NCBI RefSeq assembly: GCF_001418565.1
Contig: NZ_LIQQ01000281.1
Coordinates: 148-41,134 of the forward strand
Origin: Streptomyces graminilatus
Lineage (GTDB): Bacteria > Actinomycetota > Actinomycetes > Streptomycetales > Streptomycetaceae
DNA: 40,987 bases
Direction of reading: 5' to 3'
Made by a program: the position numbers and the translations under genes. Under the pieces are notes generated by a model. The model did no database searches, was not told the DNA's origin, and saw only the letters and a program-made list of their open reading frames with translations. The first letter of the stretch is position 1. The number at the start of each line of letters is the position of its first letter. This document shows, piece after piece, positions 33,610-40,871 of the stretch.

Positions 33610-34521
33610 CTATACCTCCAGGAGGTGGAGGACGTCGGTGAGGTGGCGGCGTACGGCCCTGATGTATGCGGGGTCGGTGGCCGGGTCGTTGATCCAGCGG
33701 ATGGACTGTTCCATGAACCACTCGACGGCCCACATGCGGTGCCAGCCCAATGCCCACTTCTCGGCGGACAGCCCGCCGCGTTCGGTGAGGGCGTCGGGGG
33801 TGCCGCCTTCGGTGACGTACGTGTTCAGGAAGACCCGCAGACGGACGGGGTCGGGGGTGTCGAGGGTGCCGTGCCAGCTGGCGAGGTCGAGCAGGCCGGG
33901 GCCGGTGAAGGCGCGGGCGAAGTCCAGTAGCCGCCAGCCGTGTCGGCCGATGTGGAGGCTGGTGGGGTGGAACTCGGAGTGCACCCAGCCGAACGGGGCC
34001 ACCGTCGTACCGGCGGAGCGCGTCTCGGAAGCCCGGGTGATCCGGTCGAGGGCGTCTTCGACGTCGTACGTGTCCTGCCACCGGTCGGCCTTGCGGAGTC
34101 GGCCGAGGTGTTCCAGGGCTCGTCTCGGCAGGGTGCGCAGCCGTTCCTGATCCAGGACGGGCAGGGCGGAGGCGGTGCGGGTGCCGTGCAGGACGACGGC
34201 CGCAGCTGCGCCGTCGAGGTCGTCAGCCTCGCGAATCGGAGCGCCGAGGTCTTCCAGCAGCATGCCGAGCCAGCCGTCCAGCCCCGCGGAGGCACGAACG
34301 ACGGGCACCGGGACCCCGAGGGTTTGGGCCAGCCGGAGGGCCTGGTCCTCGCTGTCGAACGGCCTCTTGGCGTACTTGAAGATGGCGGTGGTGCCGTCGG
34401 GGAAGGCCAGACGCTCGACGCCGGACATGGACCACACGCGCACCTCCTCGCGAACGGCGGCGGTGAGGCCGGCCAGGGTGAGCAGGTTGTCGAGGAGTTC
34501 GGTACTGGGGTTCGCGGTCAT
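33610..34521 (-). CDS. APH-fold protein with altered catalytic loop
   Basis: The 303-aa protein aligns with aminoglycoside/choline phosphotransferases: 'TAIFKYAKR' carries the ATP lysine, 'LGMLLEDLGAPI' is the hinge and 'WRLLDFARAFTG' includes the metal-binding aspartate. The catalytic loop reads 'WVHSEFHPTS' instead of HGDxxxxN, so the base aspartate is glutamate and the asparagine is serine. Activity may be weak, altered or absent. It precedes the methyltransferase gene directly. A kinase for a pathway intermediate or a binding protein derived from one are both possible. Confidence 0.8.
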   Translation of the reverse strand: MTANPSTELLDNLLTLAGLTAAVREEVRVWSMSGVERLAFPDGTTAIFKYAKRPFDSEDQALRLAQTLGVPVPVVRASAGLDGWLGMLLEDLGAPIREADDLDGAAAAVVLHGTRTASALPVLDQERLRTLPRRALEHLGRLRKADRWQDTYDVEDALDRITRASETRSAGTTVAPFGWVHSEFHPTSLHIGRHGWRLLDFARAFTGPGLLDLASWHGTLDTPDPVRLRVFLNTYVTEGGTPDALTERGGLSAEKWALGWHRMWAVEWFMEQSIRWINDPATDPAYIRAVRRHLTDVLHLLEV

Positions 34522-34597
34522 GTGGGAGCTCCAGGGGGTTGGTGGCGTCCGGGGCGGGCGAGAGGTGCCGGCCCGCCCCGGAGCCAGGGCGGTGGCG

Positions 34598-35347
34598 CTA
34601 CGCGGCAGGGCTCACGCGGTGGGCGTAGACCTGCTCGATCCACCCGGACTTGAAGGCGGCGAGGTCGTCGCGGAAGGCGTTCATCGAGGCACCGTAGGGC
34701 GCCACGACGCCACCGCTCTGGTCCGGCACGGACTGGCAGCCGTGCACGAGCCGTCCGCCGAGGGCGGCGTGGGCCTTGATGGACTCGATGCGGCGGTGCT
34801 CGTTGAACCAGCCGCCGTGGTAGACCTCGTCGAGCATGCCGCCGGTCTCGTCGTCCAGGTCGAAGACGACGGAGGTGGCGGCGGGGAAGAACCAGCACGG
34901 GCCGACGTTGGAGATGTGTCCGTCCAGCTCGACCTTGTTGAGCGCCATCAGCGTGGCCGCCTCGCGCAGCATCCGCAGGTGGTCGGCGGTGAACTGCGGC
35001 AGGCCGAGGGCGGGGAGGTGCTCATCGCGGAAGAGGTACGCGTACACCTCGTAGGCGGTGGTGAGTACTTGGGCGGCGTCCGAGGTGGACTCGGCGTGGA
35101 CCTTGATGAACTCCAGCGCGAGCTGCTCGACCGCGCTCTCGGTCGTCTCCTCCACGTCCAGGAGCTGGGACTTGACCAGCTCCCAGTCGGCGACGAGCCA
35201 CGTGCTGGACTCGAAGCGGAAGAAGTACTCGGCCGGGTCGATGATGATGCGCCGGCCGTCGACCTGGATGCCGGGCAAGCGGCTCCAGCGCTCGTCGAAC
35301 GCCTCGGGCAGTACGACCGTGATGGCCGCGGTGCCGATGGTGGTCAC
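34598..35347 (-). CDS. Unrecognised 249-aa protein heading the element B operon
   Basis: Start GTG 35347 has ACGGAGACAAG upstream. The protein is soluble and mixed alpha/beta with no transmembrane segment. It has an aromatic-rich N-terminal half ('PAEYFFRFESSTWLVADWEL') and conserved-looking stretches 'LDGHISNVGPCWFFPAATSV' and 'LDEVYHGGWFNEHRRIESIK'. No catalytic motif of a known family is evident. As first gene, before a modified kinase-like protein, a methyltransferase and a HAD enzyme, it may be the committing enzyme of the small pathway (inference). Confidence 0.75.
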   Translation of the reverse strand: MTTIGTAAITVVLPEAFDERWSRLPGIQVDGRRIIIDPAEYFFRFESSTWLVADWELVKSQLLDVEETTESAVEQLALEFIKVHAESTSDAAQVLTTAYEVYAYLFRDEHLPALGLPQFTADHLRMLREAATLMALNKVELDGHISNVGPCWFFPAATSVVFDLDDETGGMLDEVYHGGWFNEHRRIESIKAHAALGGRLVHGCQSVPDQSGGVVAPYGASMNAFRDDLAAFKSGWIEQVYAHRVSPAA

Positions 35348-35368
35348 CTTGTCTCCGTCTCTGATCGG

Positions 35369-35400
35369 CCGGGTCCGGGCACAGGAATGCCCGAACCCGG
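35369..35400 (-). promoter_or_regulatory. 13-bp inverted repeat in the operon leader
   Basis: CCGGGTCCGGGCA (35369-35381) and TGCCCGAACCCGG (35388-35400) pair with one mismatch around a 6-nt loop, about 20 bp before the start of the 249-aa gene. It could be an operator for the divergent XRE regulator or an RNA hairpin in the leader. Confidence 0.55.
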
Positions 35401-35570
35401 TTTAGGCGTACGGAACTTCGGGGCCGCCCGGCTGAAGGGGGAGCCTGGTCGCGGTGTCGGACCGGGGGCGGGCGGCTGATGATTAGTGAACACTTCGTCA
35501 CGCACAGTGGGTACGGTGAGAGGCAGTTGAAGCGGTATACGCGGTTTACGGCCCCGGACGGGAGGCGAGC

Positions 35571-36926
35571 GTGGCAGCGCCGAGAGGCCCCAACTCCCGC
35601 CTGCGCGACACCATTGCCGCGACCGGCTGCACCTACGAGGCCCTGGCGCGAGACGTCCGGCGCATCGCGGCTGAGAACGGCGAGATCCTCCAGACCAACA
35701 AGTCGGCCGTCTCCCACTGGGCCAACGGCACCCGCCAGCCCACCGGCCGGACCGGGCAGTACCTCGCCGAAGCCCTGTCCCGCCGAACGGGCCGCATCAT
35801 CACCCAGACCGAGATCGGCCTACGCGCACCTGATGGCGAGAAGTCAGCCGAAGGGGATCCCGTCGTAGCTGCAACTGACCTCGGCCGGGCCGATGTTGAG
35901 CGCCGCCGCTTCCTCGCGGTGGCCGCCTTCACCACCGCCGGTGTCGCCATGCCGCTCGCCCACGACCACGAGGCCACCGCCCGCATGCTCCGCGCCCGTA
36001 CCGGCACGTTCGTGGTCGGAGCGGAGGACGTGGATGTCGTACGGCAGATCACCGAGGCCTTCAGCGCGGCCGACGAACGCCTCGGCGGCGGCCACGGACT
36101 GACCACGGTCACCGCGTACCTCGCCGACACCGCCGCCCCTATGCTCCGGGGCCGCTTCCCGAGCGAAGCCCTACGACGAGCAGCCTTCGGCGCGGTGGCC
36201 GAACTCGCCTACCTGGCAGGCTGGAAGCACCACGACCTCGGCCAGGAAGGTGCCGCCCAGCGCTACTACCAGGTCGGCTACCAGCTCGCCTGTGAAGCCG
36301 ACCCGCACGGCCACGCCGCCTGGATGATGCGTGCCCTCGCCCACCAGGCACTCAGCCTCAAACAGCCCCACCACTGCGTCGACCTCGTCGAAGGCGCGCT
36401 CACTCGTGGCCTCGGGCACGTCGACGGCCAGACCGAGGCCCTCCTGCACATCACCCATGCCCGCGCCTACGCCGCTGTCGGTGAGCGGCCCGCAGCGGCC
36501 CGCGCCCTGCTCGCAGCCGAAGACGCCCTCCTGCGGGGCGACGTTCCTCAGCCCAGCTACTCCCGCGTCAGCGGCCCTGCCGCCGGTACCGTCGCCAGCC
36601 ACACCGCCCGCACGCTCACCGACCTTGGCGACCACATCGGCACCGAGCAACAACACCGAGACGCCCTGATCCGCTGGGACCCCGGGAAGTACAAGCGCGT
36701 CCACGCCCTCACCTACGCCGACCTGGGCGACAGCCTCGCCGCCCAGGCCCGCGCCGACGAAGCGGTCGCTGCCTGGTCCCAGGCCCTGACCTTGATGGAG
36801 GGCATGACCTCCGACCGCACCCGCAAGGCCATCACCTCGCTCCGATCCACCCTCTCCATCTACCACCGCCGCAAAGTGCCCGGAGCCGCCGAACTCGCCC
36901 GCCGCGCACGCGAAGCACTGGCCTAA
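35571..36926 (+). CDS. XRE-like regulator with TPR-type domain
   Basis: The 451-aa protein starts at GTG 35571 with GGAGG five bases upstream. The N-terminal HTH is divergent: 'TYEALARDVRRIAAENGEIL' then 'NKSAVSHWANGTRQPTGRTG'. A long helical C-terminal part with TPR-like repeats follows ('GQTEALLHITHARAYAAVGE', 'LTYADLGDSLAAQARADEAV'). This is the large actinomycete regulator type related to NsdA-like proteins. It is divergent from the minus-strand operon and followed by the Nudix gene, so it likely controls both. The ligand is unknown. Confidence 0.88.
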   Translation: MAAPRGPNSRLRDTIAATGCTYEALARDVRRIAAENGEILQTNKSAVSHWANGTRQPTGRTGQYLAEALSRRTGRIITQTEIGLRAPDGEKSAEGDPVVAATDLGRADVERRRFLAVAAFTTAGVAMPLAHDHEATARMLRARTGTFVVGAEDVDVVRQITEAFSAADERLGGGHGLTTVTAYLADTAAPMLRGRFPSEALRRAAFGAVAELAYLAGWKHHDLGQEGAAQRYYQVGYQLACEADPHGHAAWMMRALAHQALSLKQPHHCVDLVEGALTRGLGHVDGQTEALLHITHARAYAAVGERPAAARALLAAEDALLRGDVPQPSYSRVSGPAAGTVASHTARTLTDLGDHIGTEQQHRDALIRWDPGKYKRVHALTYADLGDSLAAQARADEAVAAWSQALTLMEGMTSDRTRKAITSLRSTLSIYHRRKVPGAAELARRAREALA

Positions 36927-36962
36927 GCTGCCCACCAACCGGCCGACGAAGGGACACCAGCC

Positions 36963-37463
36963 GTGGCTCAGCGGACAACCGACGACCAGCCCAAAGCCCT
37001 GCCGCCCGCCCTCGAATCCATGACCTTGCTGGTCGCCGCCGTCATCGTCCACGACCAGGCCACCAACCGGGTTGTGCTCCTCCAGCGGAGCCAGAACGCC
37101 AAGTTCGCCCAGGGCATGTGGGACCTCCCCGTCGGCAAGAGCGAACCCGGCGAGCCTGTTACCGAGACCGCGGTACGGGAGCTGTACGAGGAGACCGGCC
37201 TGACCGTGAAACCGGAGTCCCTGAAGGTCGCCCACATCATCCACGGCGCCTGGGGCGTCGAGGCCCCCAACGGCTTCCTCACCGTCGTCTTCGCCGCCCA
37301 CGAGTGGAGCGGCGAAGCAGAGAACCGTGAGCCACGCAAGCACGCCCAGGTCTGCTGGGTTGATGCCGATGCCATCCCCGAGGAGTTCGTGGACACCACT
37401 GCGAGCGCGCTCCACCGGTATCTCACCGGTGGGCCTCAGGTGTCGCTGGACGGATGGGCATAG
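36963..37463 (+). CDS. Nudix hydrolase
   Basis: The 166-aa protein carries a perfect Nudix box, Gx5Ex7REUxEExGU, from 'GKSEPGE' through 'RELYEETGL', on the usual alpha/beta fold ('TLLVAAVIVHDQATNRVVLL'). These enzymes hydrolyse nucleoside diphosphates linked to another moiety, such as NDP-sugars or damaged nucleotides. It starts at GTG 36963, 36 bp after the XRE stop, and is probably co-transcribed with it. In this context it may clear a nucleotide intermediate of the divergent pathway. Confidence 0.92.
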   Translation: MAQRTTDDQPKALPPALESMTLLVAAVIVHDQATNRVVLLQRSQNAKFAQGMWDLPVGKSEPGEPVTETAVRELYEETGLTVKPESLKVAHIIHGAWGVEAPNGFLTVVFAAHEWSGEAENREPRKHAQVCWVDADAIPEEFVDTTASALHRYLTGGPQVSLDGWA

Positions 37464-37696
37464 GGACGAGCGTGGCGTCACCATGGCCGGACAGAATGGA
37501 ATCCGTCCTGCCGGCCGCGGACGGAAAGGTTCACGTGCTCTATGAGTCGTGGGGGTATGAGGACATCGGACAGAGCCAGCCGTCACCAGCCTCGCCGGTC
37601 CTCACCGTAATGATTCGCGCCAACCGCTGACTGGCACTTACATGCGACCGATCCTGGTCACAGCGGGAATCCGCTCGAACCGTCAACCTGAACGTC

Positions 37697-37795
37697 ATGA
37701 AGGAGTACGGCCCCTACCTGGTGGGCGCCATCCTGTTCGCCCGGATCACCCTGCTCGTCGTGCTGATCACCCAGGCTCCTCAGCCTGTCCGTTGA
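37697..37795 (+). CDS. Possible 32-aa membrane peptide
   Basis: ATG 37697 opens 'MKEYGPYLVGAILFARITLL' followed by 'VVLITQAPQPVR' and a stop, a single hydrophobic helix with a charged end. No clear ribosome binding site precedes it. It may be a true small membrane protein or the relic of a longer gene, since the frame upstream ('TVNLNV') also looks protein-like. The rest of 37464-37847 shows no other gene. Confidence 0.35.
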   Translation: MKEYGPYLVGAILFARITLLVVLITQAPQPVR

Positions 37796-37847
37796 GTCGG
37801 CGAAGGCTGGGCGACGACGCTGAATTGGCTGCTCAGCAGTGCTCCTC

Positions 37848-37870
37848 TGCGTGAGCGATGCGTGAGCGGA
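37848..37870 (+). repeat. 23-bp element-end repeat, copy 3
   Basis: Identical to copies 1 and 2. It lies 112 bp before att copy 3, the same spacing as at the right end of element A. Confidence 0.75.
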
Positions 37871-37929
37871 CGGAGCCGCACAGGTCATCACGGAGAAGAC
37901 CGTGCAACGAGCCACATCTGTCCTGACCA

Positions 37930-37966
37930 GGTGGGTCCGGACACCGAAGCAGCGTCCGGACCCACC
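37930..37966 (+). promoter_or_regulatory. Conserved hairpin next to att copy 3
   Basis: GGTGGGTCCGGAC (37930-37942) pairs with GTCCGGACCCACC (37954-37966) around an 11-nt loop. Compared with 31977-32013 the arms differ at one base pair, and both strands changed together. Confidence 0.65.
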
Positions 37967-37982
37967 CAGCAAGATCACGCCA

Positions 37983-38028
37983 GGACTTTTAATCCATTGG
38001 TTGTGGGTTCGAGTCCCACAGGGTCTAC
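37983..38028 (+). repeat. att copy 3 (tRNA-Lys 3' duplicate)
   Basis: This is the third exact 46-bp copy. Like copy 2 it has GCCA immediately before and ends in CGGGTA, and lacks a tRNA 5' half. It is the right boundary of element B. The sequence after it differs from that following copies 1 and 2. Confidence 0.9.
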
Positions 38029-38032
38029 GGGT

Positions 38033-38077
38033 AAGCCCCAGTTCAGAGTGCGTCTGGACTGGGGCTTCCGTTGTTTT
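38033..38077 (+). terminator. Terminator after att copy 3
   Basis: AAGCCCCAGT (38033-38042) pairs with ACTGGGGCTT (38058-38067), with an inner CAG/CTG extension, followed by CCGTTGTTTT. It is unrelated in sequence to the terminators after copies 1 and 2. Confidence 0.75.
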
Positions 38078-38172
38078 CGGGGGTGAGTGATCGCTGGCTG
38101 GCCCGCTGCTCGCCCGGTGCTCGACCGGAATGCTGGCGATCACGGAGCGGACGTGAGGACGGGTAGGTCCGG

Positions 38173-38727
38173 GTGGGCGGCTTCTCGCACAGCGGCTCGT
38201 GCAGGACGACGGTTCCGCCGCCGCCCGATGCCGAGTCTTTCGGGAGCGTCGTGGAGTTGGTCGGGCGAGATACCGGCCAGGCCGGCGACAGCCTCCGCCA
38301 CGCGGCCGAGCTGCGCGAGCGGGGGCACGCTCTGCCCGGCGCCGGGCAACTCCTCGCAGCCCTGGAGGAACGAGGCGTGCGCCAGTCCGTCGTGACCGGC
38401 AACGTACGGCAGGCCGCGGAGACGAAACTCGCCGCGTTCGGGCTGGACGGCTATGTGCGCCTCGATGATGGTGCGTACGCCGAGGACGGCGAGGGTCGGC
38501 CTGAGCTGCTGCCTGCTGCTCTCAAGCGGGCCGGAGTGGGTCCGCAGGGTGCGGTGTTCCTCGGAGACACTCCCGCCGACGTCGCCGGAGGGCTGGAGGC
38601 CGGTCTCCGGGTGGTGGCGGTTGCCACGGGCCGCACATCTGCGAGCGACCTGCGCGCCGCCGGCGCCCACGCTGTGCTGGACGGGCTGTCGGACACTGAC
38701 CGGGCGCTCGCCGTGATCGGTGCCTGA
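38173..38727 (+). pseudogene. HAD hydrolase lacking its N-terminal catalytic part
   Basis: The readable HAD part comprises motif II 'VRQSVVTGNVRQAAETKL' and motif IV 'AVFLGDTPADVAGGLEAGL', ending normally at 'RALAVIGA'. The N-terminal strand with the nucleophile (DxDxT/V) is missing: the frame opens with 'VGGFSHSGSCRTTVPPPPDA', which is not HAD-like. The truncation lies only ~150 bp right of att copy 3, so the 5' part was probably lost in an integration or excision event. The frame could still be translated from GTG 38173, but the product should be inactive. Confidence 0.65.
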
Positions 38728-38754
38728 ACAATTGCGGTCTGGTGGGAACGCGGT

Positions 38755-38851
38755 CCAGTTCGCGCAGCCGCGCCTGCCCGACCTCGAAGCCCTGAGGATC
38801 TGGCCCTCGGGCCTTGCCCGATCTACCCCTCGGTGAAGGCGTCCTCGACCT
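38755..38851 (+). repeat. Scar duplicating the GT4/phosphotransferase junction
   Basis: The sequence matches 23794-23890 over about 97 bp with few substitutions, including a fully conserved 29-bp core at 38823-38851. The source spans the 3' ends of the convergent GT4 and phosphotransferase genes. Here neither gene is present, so it is the leftover of another copy of that cargo. Confidence 0.8.
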
Positions 38852-39589
38852 GAAGCCCGCACGCGGCAGGGCTCCGGCGGCGTCGCACGATCACGAACCG
38901 GACATCCTGCGACTACGCCGAAGTCCTGGCACGGGAAGGCTCCGACTGGGGTAACTGGCCCGCCATTGAACTTGTCGACTGGGTGCAGAGGGCCAGGAAC
39001 TCCGGGGCGCGGGCTCGATACTGCAATCGCCGCGCAAACACGCCGGGTCGTCATTCCGGGCGGTTGCACGGGAGAGTGAACCGGCCCGCAGTAAATAATA
39101 TTGCGGATGTCGCGGCTCGGACATTCCTCAGCCGGTGCGTCGACTGCGCAGACTTCCTCGCTCCGCCAGGCGCTGGACACCGTGATGTGTCGACCTGGTT
39201 GTGCCGAGTGCCCAGCAAGTGACTGCCTACCGCCATGAGGCCTCGCGCATCAGATAAGTGCAGGCCGTGGCCTGATCCTCGGCGAGGATCCCAAGATCGT
39301 GAAGTGGCCTCGCCTCGACCGATGCCCATGGTGACTGCCTTCTTCGCGGGGCGTACGTGATCTTCCGGCGGTGATATTCCGTTCCGCCCGCCGGGCCGTG
39401 TGATTGCATCGGGCACGAATTATGGTTTTACAACCACCCGGCCCAATAAGTATTTCTACGCATCGCGCGTCACCCTTCGCGGGAATTATCACTCGGCACA
39501 CTTCTCAGTAATATGCCAGCCCCAGGTACAGGCGATTCTGTGCGACCGGGAACCGCCAAAACCACACGCTCAAAGGAGTTGGCCCCTCG
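38852..39589. other. Gap of ~740 bp without a supported gene
   Basis: No frame has a ribosome binding site or recognisable sequence. The first part may be decayed coding DNA. The stretch 39400-39560 is distinctly AT-richer and directly precedes the ice-binding-like gene, so it probably carries its promoter and leader. Confidence 0.5.
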
Positions 39590-40786
39590 ATGACGCTGAA
39601 TATCCCTGAAGCGCCGCTACGGCGCACCATGTCGGTCTGGTTCGCGGCGCTGACGGCCGTGGTGATCGCCGCCGTCGTGCTCGCGATGACGCCGACACGT
39701 GCAAGTGCCATTGCCACACCCGTACCTCTCGGTACGGCGACCAGCTTCGCCGTACTGGCCGGTTCACAAGTCACCAACACCGGGCCCTCATCGATCACCG
39801 GTGACCTCGGAGTATCGCCGGGAACGGCCATCACCGGATTCCCGCCCGGCACGGTGATCGGGGCCCAGCACTCCGCGGACGCGGTGGCGCTCCAGGCCAA
39901 GAGCGACCTGGTCACGGGGTACAACAACGCCGCCGGTCAGGCGCCGGACGTCACCTACCCCACCGCTCCCGACCCCGTGGAGCTAGGGGGCAGGACGCTG
40001 GATCCGGGCGTCTACAAGGCGCCCATCTCCGCGGGTATCACCGGCACGCTCACACTCGACGCACACGGCGACCCCAACGCCGTATGGGTCTTCCAGATCG
40101 GTTCGACTCTGACGACGGCATCCGGCAGCAACGTGTCGCTCGTCAACGGCGCCTCGCCGTGCAACGTGTACTGGCAGATCGGCAGTTCGGCCACCCTCGG
40201 TACCAACTCCGCGTTCGTGGGCACCATCATGGCCCAGGAGTCGATCACCGTCACGACGGGAACGACCATCGCCGGCCGGGCGCTGGCCCGTACCGGCGCC
40301 GTGACGCTGGACAACAACACGATCAACCGCGGTACGTGTGCCGCCGGCGGAACCACCGGTGGCCTGATCACGGGTGGCGTTGTGGCCGGTGCCACGACGG
40401 GCGGCGCCACAGCGGGCACGACGGGCAGCACCACGGTCGGCGTCATCGGCGGCGTGCCGACGGGTGGCGGAACCGGCGGCGGTCTTCTGGGCGGTGTCCT
40501 GACGTCGGGTGGAACCACCGGCGGCGCGCTTGGTGGTCTCATCGCGGGCGCCACCACAAGCGGAACCACGGGCGGTACGAACGGTGGTGTGACAGGCGGT
40601 GGCTCGACCGGTGGAAACGGCTATCCCGATCACGGCCACAAGCCCGGCGGCCACGGTCACGGCGGGAAGCCTGATGAGCACGGTGGTTACGGCGGTAAGG
40701 GCGGGCATAAAGGCAAGCCCGACAAGCCCCACAAGCCCGAGGGCTACGACAACGGTCACGAAGGCCATCAAAGGAAAGCTGCCTAG
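39590..40786 (+). CDS. Secreted ice-binding-like (DUF3494) protein with Gly/Thr and His/Lys/Gly-rich tail
   Basis: The 398-aa protein has a signal/membrane segment at about 16-42 ending 'TPTRASA'. A DUF3494 domain follows at about 45-248: 'PLGTATSFAVLAGSQVTNTG', 'ITGDLGVSPG', 'LDPGVYKAP' and 'WQIGSSATLGTNSAFVGTIM', the beta-helix pattern of ice-binding/adhesion proteins. Residues ~250-345 are almost only G, T, V, A and S in loose repeats. The last ~55 are rich in H, G, K and P ('DHGHKPGGHGHGGKPDEHGG'). There is no LPXTG or second TM segment. Start ATG has AAAGGAG 11 bases upstream. In soil actinomycetes such proteins may bind ice or act as surface adhesins. The tail might bind metals or polyanions (inference). 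Confidence 0.9.
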   Translation: MTLNIPEAPLRRTMSVWFAALTAVVIAAVVLAMTPTRASAIATPVPLGTATSFAVLAGSQVTNTGPSSITGDLGVSPGTAITGFPPGTVIGAQHSADAVALQAKSDLVTGYNNAAGQAPDVTYPTAPDPVELGGRTLDPGVYKAPISAGITGTLTLDAHGDPNAVWVFQIGSTLTTASGSNVSLVNGASPCNVYWQIGSSATLGTNSAFVGTIMAQESITVTTGTTIAGRALARTGAVTLDNNTINRGTCAAGGTTGGLITGGVVAGATTGGATAGTTGSTTVGVIGGVPTGGGTGGGLLGGVLTSGGTTGGALGGLIAGATTSGTTGGTNGGVTGGGSTGGNGYPDHGHKPGGHGHGGKPDEHGGYGGKGGHKGKPDKPHKPEGYDNGHEGHQRKAA

Positions 40787-40808
40787 CTCCCCTTGAGCGA
40801 GCAGGGCG

Positions 40809-40849
40809 ACGGCGCGCGACGGATCGTGGTCGATTCCGTCGCGCGCCGT
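40809..40849 (+). terminator. Strong 15-bp hairpin after the ice-binding-like gene
   Basis: ACGGCGCGCGACGGA (40809-40823) and TCCGTCGCGCGCCGT (40835-40849) are perfectly complementary around an 11-nt loop. There is no T-run, as is common for Streptomyces terminators. It separates the gene from the next start at 40872. Confidence 0.8.
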
Positions 40850-40871
40850 TGGCGCAATCTCAGGAGAAACA

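Noticed and set aside
32855..34081. Long minus-strand arginine/proline-rich frame over methyltransferase and APH-like genes
   Set aside because: It is a shadow frame; the real genes in the other minus frame have motifs and coupling.
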